Assembly: GCF_032854445.1 (NCBI RefSeq)
Contig: NC_088301.1
Location: 53,123,187-53,187,186, forward strand
Reading direction: 5' to 3'
Source: Liolophura sinensis
Taxonomy: Eukaryota > Mollusca > Polyplacophora > Chitonida > Chitonidae
Length of the DNA: 64,000 nucleotides
Part shown: in pieces, positions 1-10,300 of the stretch
How positions within the stretch are numbered: the first letter of the stretch is position 1
How the letters are laid out: each line of letters begins with the position of its first letter
The notes under the pieces: generated by a model
What the model was told of the DNA's origin: nothing
Databases searched by the model: none
Seen by the model: the letters and a program-made list of their open reading frames with translations, nothing else
Position numbers and translations under genes: made by a program

Positions 1-743
1 CTGCGGAATTTCTCACTCGGTATTACATTATAAAACAGATCGGTACCGCTGACTGTGTTAGAGAACACAATAAGTGACAGGAGTAGCCCTATAAGGCGGT
101 GCTGGCAGAGTGTTTACCCTCGGACTACTGCACTGAGGGCATCCGACATGTCAGGCATTACCGGATTTGTTCACAGGCCGCAGATACTCACAGACTATAC
201 TTTGTAAGTTCCGAAATAAAGCCGAGCTCGTTTCACATCAGGCTTCTTTTCGCATGTCCTGCTATAAACGAAGGGAAATGACGAAGATAATTTGTCACTT
301 GTCGGATTTTGGGAGCCTGTGAAAGCCGGTCGGGTGTCGGGAGTATGACCTCAGAGAGCATGCGAGGAATACATACGCGCATTGAGACAATGGTGTAACG
401 GTGGGACAGGTGGAGCGGTTACCTACACAGCTATAAAACTCATGCACGCCAGACAGATTCTAACTTTGAAGCTTCAACCACAGTGTCTACATTTAAACCC
501 ATGCCGGTCCTTTCCAGAGCATCTGTCGCGAGCTACGCCATTGTTACGTGAACGAATCATTTGTGGCCGATCCTTTGCGAACATTAATCCAGAAAGTTCT
601 TGGTAGTCCGGCCAACCTTCGTTACTGGAGGTCATTTACTTCAGAAATCCTCTTTATAAGACAATTTGGGCTAAAAGCAGTGTTACAAGATTTCGCCTCA
701 GATTGATTTTATTGGGATTCCTTACGACCAGCCCGGACCAAAC
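1..743. other. Upstream flank of the protease gene
   Basis: No convincing coding sequence is seen here; the short open frames lack splice context or recognisable motifs. Two TATA-like strings occur, at about 432-438 and 653-660, of which the second is better placed for the gene starting at 744. The stretch presumably holds promoter and 5' UTR of the protease gene, but a transcription start cannot be fixed from sequence. Confidence 0.4.
653..660 (+). promoter_or_regulatory. Candidate TATA box of the protease gene
   Basis: TTTATAAG lies about 85 bp upstream of the ATG at 744, with an initiator-like TCAGATT about 40 bp further on. This would give a short 5' UTR. It is a weak single-motif call in AT-rich DNA; another TATAAAA at 432-438 is an alternative. 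Confidence 0.25.
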
Positions 744-1359
744 ATGTCATATAGATCTCCGGTTTCATTATCGAATATATCGTGCAGCATGTTAGTTGTA
801 ACTTTAAGTTTAGCGCTCACGTTTAATATGAAACTTGTCAGCGGATATGCTGTACCTCAGATTTGTAATCGGAGCTGGGTTCGAGCCCCATGTTGGAGGT
901 GTGGACGTAACATTGTTCGGACAAGCGACTGCCTTAGCGCATCTATATGCTATGATGGTAGAGTTGTGAATACAGTGAAATGCACTAACGGGCTGGTATA
1001 CTCCATGCAAGCAAGAACATGCATCTGGCCGTCCGATACTCGGTGGAATGATTGTGGAAAGACCCTACCACGGAAACCTTTGGATTACTTCAGCTCCACA
1101 AAATTGCCAACAACTCCTATACACCAACCTACACACGCACCGACACAATGGCCAACACATGCACCCACGTACTGGCCAACACACGCACCTACTCCTAGGC
1201 CAACGCACGCACCTACTCGATGGCCAACGCATGCACCAACCTCAAAACGGAAGCATGCATCAACGCTAAAGTCCACGTACGCCCCAACGCCCAAACCGAC
1301 GTATTCCCCTCCAACAACGACAACACAGCAGCCTAGTACATCAGGACCGGCACTGCCAG
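744..1359 (+). CDS. Protease gene exon 1: signal peptide, chitin-binding domain, PTHAPT linker
   Basis: The donor CCAG|GTAGGT ends the exon in phase 1 (205 codons plus one base). The frame stays open for a further 24 codons past the donor, but the splice to 5163 restores a perfect S1 propeptide, so the donor is preferred. The exon carries every non-protease domain of the protein, which fits addition of these modules by a single exon. Confidence 0.88.
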
Positions 1360-4300
1360 GTAGGTTTGACACATCCACAACTACAACGTAATGTTTTTAA
1401 AACGCCTCTCTTTCGATCGAAACGCATGTAGCTATTTTTATTCCTTTGCAAACTTAGACGGCGACGTTGGGATTCTAAAGATATACTTTTATCAATTTTA
1501 GATAATCAGCTGTGTTGCACTAGGAATGAAGTAAACACTCTTTTCTGAGTAAGTTCCTTTATGATGCTTACTACAGGGCTGTAATTTAAGGAGTGTTGAG
1601 ATGCGATTTCACCCCGTTAACTGATTTGACAATTATTGCTTTTTTGCATGGATATTAAAACGTATTCTCGAACATACATTTTACATCTATGTTCAACGGA
1701 GTATGTGTGTATTGTGTTGCAGTGTAAAGTTTATTGATTGACTGTATGGGCTATATGAATGAATCTGATTGGTACATGGTTTTCATGTTACAGTCGATGC
1801 TGATTCAGTTTTGTTGAACTTCAATGTATCTGATGCATTTAATTTAATGTTGCGGTGATAAAAGTAACGTAATATTTAATACATCACATGGTAATGTTAA
1901 AGCAAGTGTATATACATGCACCTTGTGTAAGTTTAGCGTTGTGAATCACGTACATTGGCTGCATATAATTTACAGCTTCTCCTTCTCTCTCAGTTTACGT
2001 TCTCTTTATTTCTAATCTATTTATTTCCATATTTGTATATATATTCATTTTACATTATGTAAATATGCACATGCATGCATGAATGCAGTTACAAATTTTG
2101 TTACACACGTTCATACCAAGCGCACATACATAAGGATTCACACCGACACATTTTTTTATTATCAAGAATTGAAAAATAACTGCCCCCATTGACGACCTTC
2201 ACAATAAAAACCACGAGGTTTATATTGGCTGAAATCACTGAATTAAATATACACCTGATGATCGGGTACACTTGTCAACGAGTTAGACGGAGGATAATTC
2301 CGTTCTTAGCAGGGACTTACCCCAGCACGCACACGTTAAGCTGTACACATCAGGTTTTCCCTCCTGTTTGCAGGTGTAAGCCCCCATGTCAACCTCGTAA
2401 GCCTCGCGTCTTTTGTTACCACAGCTTGTAAGTGGCCGTGTGTGCCGGGGAATTTAGCATTTGGACCTAATTCTAAATTTATGTAGAGTCCACAGCCAGC
2501 TGCAAAGGCCTCTGCAAACTGTTTAGGAGAAATAACGAATTCACAGCCAGTTTTTTCATTCGGCGAGATAAACAACACCCCAAGCTCATGAAAGAAAGAG
2601 AGAGCGAGGTATTGTGATGCATTATTACAACGATTTACTCCCGTATTTTTTTCTTCAATATAGTTGGCGCGCTACAGGACTACAAATATAAACACGTATA
2701 CTCACCCTGCACACTGCATCGGATGTATTCCTCGTCAATCTTTTTAATGATCTGAGTCAGTTAATTGAATTTCATGTTGAAATGATAACATGCAACGGTT
2801 AAATCCGATAAGTAATTTTGAACATTTTGGTGTGAGTTCAACATATGTAAATATGGTCGAAGTAAATGATATATATATATTACATTAGTGGTTCCAAATC
2901 GTTGCGGGCCTATATAATGAGCAATGAATGGATGTCGTGGATTTGTGCTTTGATTTCCTTATGTACGGTTTAAACACGTTGGAAACTGATAACCTTTGAG
3001 TTGTTTATTGGACTTATAGTCAAGAGTTGCTCCATATTTGGATTTGTAAGGATGTCAAAGAATAGTATAATCATCGCTAGGTTTACCTTTACATGGTGCT
3101 TGTAATATCACTTGCAATCAAAACGTCACTCAAAACACTGCATCTATAGTTTCTCTTTGACATGGGAGTATAGTTGGAAGTCTATTTAAATTTGGCCCAT
3201 GTGTAATTATCTGCTTCTTAACATCATTAAAAACTGACAATTCATTTTTCATGTTGTTAGCCCTATTTTATTTTATTATTTTTTTTTATTTATATATTTT
3301 TGTTAGTGAAATTGGTCTAGCGGCTATTGATTTACTGTGCGACCTTGTATACCGGCCTGTTTTATTATAGGACACGTGTGGCCTTCTTCGGCCAAAAGCA
3401 TATACGTAATACTGGGAAAAACATCACATTTCGACAAGTTATAATGAGATGTGTTCAATGCATGCAGAGTCATCTACTTTTAACCGTATGTGAGCAATAT
3501 TCAGTGGTGTGTCCATAGCTAATTATAATGGCTGACATGCAGGTATATACAGGAAAGGCCTGTATATTCTGAAAGAATGCGACTATGCATGATGCACTGG
3601 CGCCAGTTATATGGAATACCTATCGGCACCATATCACGCTATTGACACGCTTGTCGGCACGATCCAGTAGGCTGCTAATGTTGAACGATACCTGTTTTAT
3701 CTGGACTTTGGGGGAGTCCGTCTCTTCTCGAATACGTCCTCGTACATCTCATTTCGAGCGTTTGGAACATGGCTAAATATAGCATGAGTCTTCCCCAAGT
3801 CTTCTTTGGCGGTGATATATGCAAACTTCCCTTAGGCATGTATAATATATGTTTAATGGAAATCCACAATGTAGCTGTTTCGCTCTGACGTGGATGGGAC
3901 AGTTCTGTTTGTCAGCATGTGCACCGTTTGTTACAGGCTTATAATCCTATGCCATGGACAGATATTCGGCTTTTGTCAAATGTATGATTTTTTTACTCTT
4001 TCGTTCGTAGTTTAGAAGATGCAAATAGAAGTTCCCATAGTCAGACGTGTCGAGCATTTTTGTGAAATTTTGATGTTCTGTGAATACAGAAAATGCTTTC
4101 TGTACTTAATTTTTTTTAGTATTTGTATGTCGTGATATTTTTATTTGACTGGCCATAGGTTTTCGAGAGCGCAGTGTATAGAATGATTATTGCACTATTA
4201 TTATAATAGAGTAAAACCAGAGCAACGATGACAGTGTGATAATTGGCAAATTTTGAAGTATAGCCTCCTGTCAGTTTAGCCCAGTTGGGGTTTTATTTTC

Positions 4301-7300
4301 GCTGTTTATGTAAAGGCTTTGATTGCATTAATTTACTCGCCCCCTAGCACCATGGCCCCAACAGAATTAGGTTAAAAAAATGCAGTGATGTTAACAGCAA
4401 TTTATTAGGCGTCACTGACATATAAATATTGAATATAGGTGTACTATATTTAACACAAGAATCTGCTGGAATAACAGAATACATTCTAGCATCACTCAAA
4501 CAACTCACTTTCTGTTAAATTTAACAGATTATAATCATTATTTTTTTTAGGGAAGTAAAGATTGAAAACGCGCCCGGCATTGTATATGTACATACATCGG
4601 CAACTTCAAGCTTGCGTCCCTGTATCTTGCATTTTTAGATTTCATGAGTTACCACTTCCATTTTGACCCGAGAGAGTGATAGTAATCATGCATTAAATCT
4701 CGCTAATACACTCGCTAAATGCGGCTGACTAGGTGTAATTTTATATCTTGATGCTTGAATTGAGAGGCATAAGTTGATCAGAGAAGCCGATGAAGGTTTG
4801 AATTCGCATTATCACGTTTTTTGCTCACCCATTTTGCAGTCCCTTTACGAAGTAACGATGATAAAAAAAATCCATGGTTACTCCGGTATACTGACAACAA
4901 AACGAAACTGCGTCATTTTCAATAGCTTGTATGATATGTCCTTGGAAGCAAACCTTGGTACCTGCTCAGATGTAAACAACTTTGGTTTCAGCGATTAAGT
5001 AAGACTTGAGGTGCTGTGAAATTATTAAGACCAATAATTTGCCAGAGCATTCTCTCATCACTGACATCTGATCTTGTGAACTGTCTGTACTGATCTATAA
5101 TAACCTGTTTTTGCTCTCATGTTCATTATGTCTTGTAAGTACCACGCTTTCGTTGTCCACAGGAGCCTGTGGCGTGAAGGCAGAACCGTTTATAGTAGGC
5201 GGGGAACTGGCTGAAGAGGGTGAATGGCCTTGGCAGCTGTCCATTAATCACTACTTCAGCTCAACGGACACATTTCGGCACACCTGTGGTGGGGCCCTGA
5301 TCAATGACCAATGGATGCTAACGGCAGCCCACTGTGTCAGGTAACCTGATGACCTATATATAAAACTGTACGTGGAATAAAACGAATATGGTTTGATTTA
5401 TCTATCAACTGTTACGAATGTAACAATATTAAGCATGGCTTTACTGTCTCTATTATAAATACAAGTATATTTAGTATATGACACTTAAATGTTTAAGTTA
5501 GACATGGAAGATGACCAAATCAGATATTAGCACACGGTATATGAAAACGTTCTTTCAAGAAATCATATAAAACATACCGTAAAACAGACAAAAATCACCG
5601 TAATATATATATATTCCGGTAAGCGTTTTTTACATTTAACTTCAGTCTAACCAGGGTCACAACTGAACTAATTTCAAAATATAGTTGACGAAAGGGAAGA
5701 GCGACATACCATACTTTTATCTTGCAGTTCGGAAGAGTTCCTATATAACATCATTGCGAATGCCTATAACCTCTTTCTGGTTTCTGGAAAAGAGATTCGG
5801 GTCGGCGTGAGCAAAATAATTCAAGTAAGTCAGGTGACCTAAAGTATGCAACTATGCTTGATGTAGATAGAGATTTTTTTAAAATTACTTAATATAGCAA
5901 TTTCAATAGAATTTCGTAATTTACCCAAGATTTTGAAAGGAAACTATTACAGGAATGAGTGATACAATATGCACGACTTGGCCGCTTATAGGCGGAAAAT
6001 TCGAAGGACCTTGACTGGCAGCCTTTTTCGTATATATATGGCTGTTATACAGAATATATATCCATACTTTCTTCCACATTTTATACACCATTCGCTAGAA
6101 TATTGTTCATGCATAAATGTTGATTTGCAATTAAATGATTGAGAACAAATTTTAAAGTTACAACTTTTTTTTTTTTTTTGATTGTTGTTTTACGCCGTAC
6201 TCAAGAATATTTCACTTATGCGACGGCGGCCAGCATTATGGTGGGTGGAAACCGGGCAGAGCCCGGGGGAAACCCACGACCATCTGCAGGTTGCTGACAG
6301 ACCTTCCCACGTACGTCCGGAGAGGAAGCCAGCATAAGCTGGTCTTGAACTCACAGCGCAAGTTAACTTTAAGGAACGCAGTAACTTCAGTAGCAGCAAC
6401 CCTGTGGTAATTGTTATTCAGTCAAATATGGCCGGTTAAATAGCCATCGGGTCACATTTGGCCGGTGAAGCAGAGATGCCAGCATGGCAATTGCCATCGG
6501 GTCACATCTGGCATGTGAAGCAGAGATGACAGTATGACAATTGCCATCGGGTCACATTTGGCATGTGAAGCATAGATTATAATATGATAATTCTCATAGG
6601 GCTACATATGATAGGTGAAGCAGAGATGACAGTGTGATGATTGTCATCCAGTAATATATGATTGGTGAAGCAGGGATTTTCATAATGAAAGTTGAAGCAT
6701 CAACTTTTATGTAAAAGGTTTCAGAAGCGTTCGACCCACTTGGAGGGTTTTTTGTCAAGTGATGATGTCTGAACTTCATTATCATCACTGAATCCACGTA
6801 CGGTCATGAGTCTGAAGCAGTATATAGCAAATATATTTGTATATTCTTTGGTTCTCAGCACCCTGAATATGAAGAAAATCCCCTTTTTTTGAACTACCCG
6901 AACGATATTGCCCTTGTGAAGTTCTCGGACAAAGTAGAGCTTGATGTCGTTACGCCTATATGCCTGCCAGCACCAGACATGACATTTTCCAACCCTGATG
7001 ACTGCTGGGTTGCTGGATGGGGAGACACGAGAGGTAAAGGCATGCTGAACAACAGGATGGTATTCTACAGAGCGTCATTTTAGATTTGAAATATGTCATA
7101 CACATAGACGTACAGGGTATACTTACAGAAAGAGTCGAAATCATCGTCTGTAGCTACATATGTTCTTGTGATCTTGAAACAACCACAAAGAGTTTCCAGT
7201 CTTCTGGAATCACTCAGTTCATCCAAATAAGCGCGTCTCCACTCTGTTTGGTTATAGTTTTACTTGCCAGCTGCAGTTTGCTTCCAGCTTAACTGACGTC

Positions 7301-10300
7301 ACTTGCTATATCTGATATGCCACCTTATCGAAACGACATAGAAAACATGAACATTACATGAGTTAACCGATCCGCCGTCCGGATATATAAAGTTAGGCGG
7401 AGAAATGCAGCCTATTTTAGCATTTACACATCAATGGTGAAAAAAATGCGACTTGGAAACAAAGGGAGCAGTTATAGCCTAGGAATAGCACTGAATTGGG
7501 CCACATGGATAAATCCGTTTTCCCGTAACTCATTTCGTAAGTAACCTTTCTCTCCCGCCCTGTCAAGAAAAACGGTTTGACGCAGTTTTGTGAAAATGAA
7601 CTCCATAATATCTTGTGGCTGAAGGAAACACAACATCACATTTCTCCTATTCATCATTTTTGTCGAAATCTCAGAGTGGAAATCTGCAGATGAGTTCGTA
7701 TCATAAGACCAATGCTTGTTCAAAGCATAATTTTAAGCCTGTATGTGCTATATTTGACATCTTCTTCGTGAGAGCTTTATTGCAATTAATAAAGTTGAAA
7801 AAAATTCTGCTACGCATATTAAACTGACATAACATCAGCCATGAAAGCTGAGTTAATTAATAAAGTAGTTCAGAAATGTTTTAAAAATATTTAGAAAATT
7901 CTACACCGCTTATCAACGAAATAAATAGCAAGCAATATTCAGTACCTAGCAACTCATTTAGTGAAGCCATTTTGTCAGATTATAGCTATCTACAGTGACG
8001 TGACTCTCCCGTACCATCGGTATTAAACAATGTCACACTGAGAAAATACAAACAAAAATGCTTGATACCCAGCCGAAGAGCATGAGCTTGATCTGTCCGT
8101 CTTCAAAGAGCCGATATTTCTTTTAGTTTGGCTCTCGGTCGGGGCGATGTTCGTGGACACAATTGCTGGCTGTCCCGACTTCGGCAGGTTTAATGAAAAT
8201 AGCAGGACATTCTGATTGATAACATACCCTTTTATTCAGATTTTGGGGAGATATTGTCGTAATATATCTGACTTTGCTAAAGAAAAATAATGCAAATTCA
8301 CAGTATTTTTCTTCAAGCATTGACTCTCCCAAAGCGGTTTTCTTGCCAGCTGATTCTGACAAGTTACTGCAGTATCTTGCCCAACTTGTGCGCATTGAGA
8401 CACAGGCAGCCATTCTCAGTTCCCTGCTAATGAATGTGTGGTTCAAAATGCACCAGTTAACACTTAAACTAACCGCAAAATCCAATTTATTGCATCGGTA
8501 TCTGCCTGTCCACTATAAGAAACCACACTGACAATCGACAGCTCATAGGTTTTTTGACGTGACAGCCAATTATCACGAGACACTTTAAGTGCTAGTCGTT
8601 GGCCAAGTTGATAAGGGCTTCTGCAGCATGGCTTCTCGGACTGAATCATCCGTTAGTGCCATATCCCCAAAGCTAAAGTTCATCTTCTCGGTTTCAGTGC
8701 CATGTCCCCAACACTAAAGTTCATCTTCTCGGTTTTCAAAACTATACAGATTTTTGTTACATATTTTTCTGTGACCACTGTGTTCTACATCATTTTTTCT
8801 ATGTACATATAGGGAAAGACTTTATGTTCACTTTAAGCGATCATGTGTTCAGAGATGTCTTTCTGATTAACTTACCAGGTACCGGAGCCAAGCAGGTGCT
8901 TAACGATCTCAAGGTTCAATTCACAAATATAACGTACTGCAAGGAAGCCTGGGGACAGGACTTAATTTTGCCAACACACATGTGCGTTGGGGATGGATTG
9001 GATGGAGCTTGCTTGGTGAGAGTAGAAGATATTATTGTAGCCAATTTGTTTTATTCATGTATGGCTATATTTGAATGTATGGGAATATATTGCCAATATA
9101 ATACCACTGTCCTGACAATCTAGCTCCTCCATTGGTTCGAAGGGTTGTCAGGTACCCAAGATTTCACGACCATGGGTTTCCCCGGGCTGTTTAGTTCCCT
9201 TTACTAAAAAACATGACTGATGCACATGAAAATTGCATTCAGACAATACAGTTAGTACCAGATGTACACGTATAGCTAGTTTTTGCATCTTTTATGTTAA
9301 AATACAAGTTTAAATTACCTGTTTAATGTTGCCCGTATGAATGCTGTAATAACTCGGCGTTCCTTTCCTGAATGGTTTCTCAACAAGAGAAATATAAGCA
9401 AGGGCCTCCTTGGTCGACCTTTTGAAGTGAAAGACAGATAAATGGAAAAACAACAAACAGACATGCATTAAAACTTGATATCTTAAGATAATATATAAAA
9501 AAGAAAACCTGTTTGTTACAGTTGATGCAAAACAGTTACTGATTTCCTAGTCATGGGAACATGCCCATAGTTGTTAGAAGTCTTCTATGCAGGTTGTGTA
9601 GTTTATTCCACCCTATAACCTTCTGTTGCCGATACTACCCATAGTGTAGACCTTGACAGCGAAACGCCATATAGTTCTGAATGTTTTTTTGGCATTCAGT
9701 ATTAAGAATTTATAATTAAGAAAAGAAAGTAAAACTGGAGGGGGGCGTGGTCCATACAGGGGTTAGAGGCGCTCGCCCTTCAGTCGCTAGGACTTCGGGT
9801 TCATACCCGGCCATGGACAGGGAATTTTATTTAGTAAATTTCCGCCTGCTCTCATTGTTTATGGGGTTATTAATCCAGAACACGCAATGGGAAGCTGTCA
9901 AACGCCCGGCAGCTGGGGCCGGTTTCATGAAGCTCAATTAGCTAAGACTGCCCTTAACTACCATGACGACATCTATTGTAGAGATATAACATGGACTTAG
10001 CTAAGGGTTACTTAGCACTGAGTAGGCTTCATGAAATCGGCTCCAGGCTCCATTTTATTGACGTCACATGTTCCTTTTCCAGTTCATCACGATGACGTCA
10101 CATTAAAGACAGTACGACGTTACAATAGAAACTGATACATTGTAACAGTTTATACGTTACGCTACAATCCATACTTGATGTGACAATGGTTCGAGGTCAT
10201 GCTTAACATTAGCGCCACTTCACGGGATTAAAAAATATGCCACCTCCCCACTGACCAATCATAATCAGTATTGTTGCAAATAAGTCAACCGCATGTCCTA

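Larger units (their letters stand above)
5825..6858 (+). other. Intron 3 of the protease gene
   Basis: Holds a minus-strand SINE fragment (about 6179-6360) followed by a five-copy 50-bp tandem repeat (about 6425-6680). The rest is AT-rich and featureless. Confidence 0.7.

Noticed and set aside
1085-1378. Gly/Val/Cys-rich open frame on the minus strand.
   Set aside because: It is the antisense shadow of the PTHAPT coding minisatellite in exon 1 of the protease gene.
2336-2578. 80-codon minus-strand open frame.
   Set aside because: No recognisable domain, no splice signals on that strand, and it overlaps the exon-like plus-strand segment within an intron.
9741-9835. Functional tRNA gene.
   Set aside because: A- and B-box-like strings are present, but the sequence runs into a repeat body shared with 20331-20402 and no clean cloverleaf was seen, so it is treated as a SINE head.
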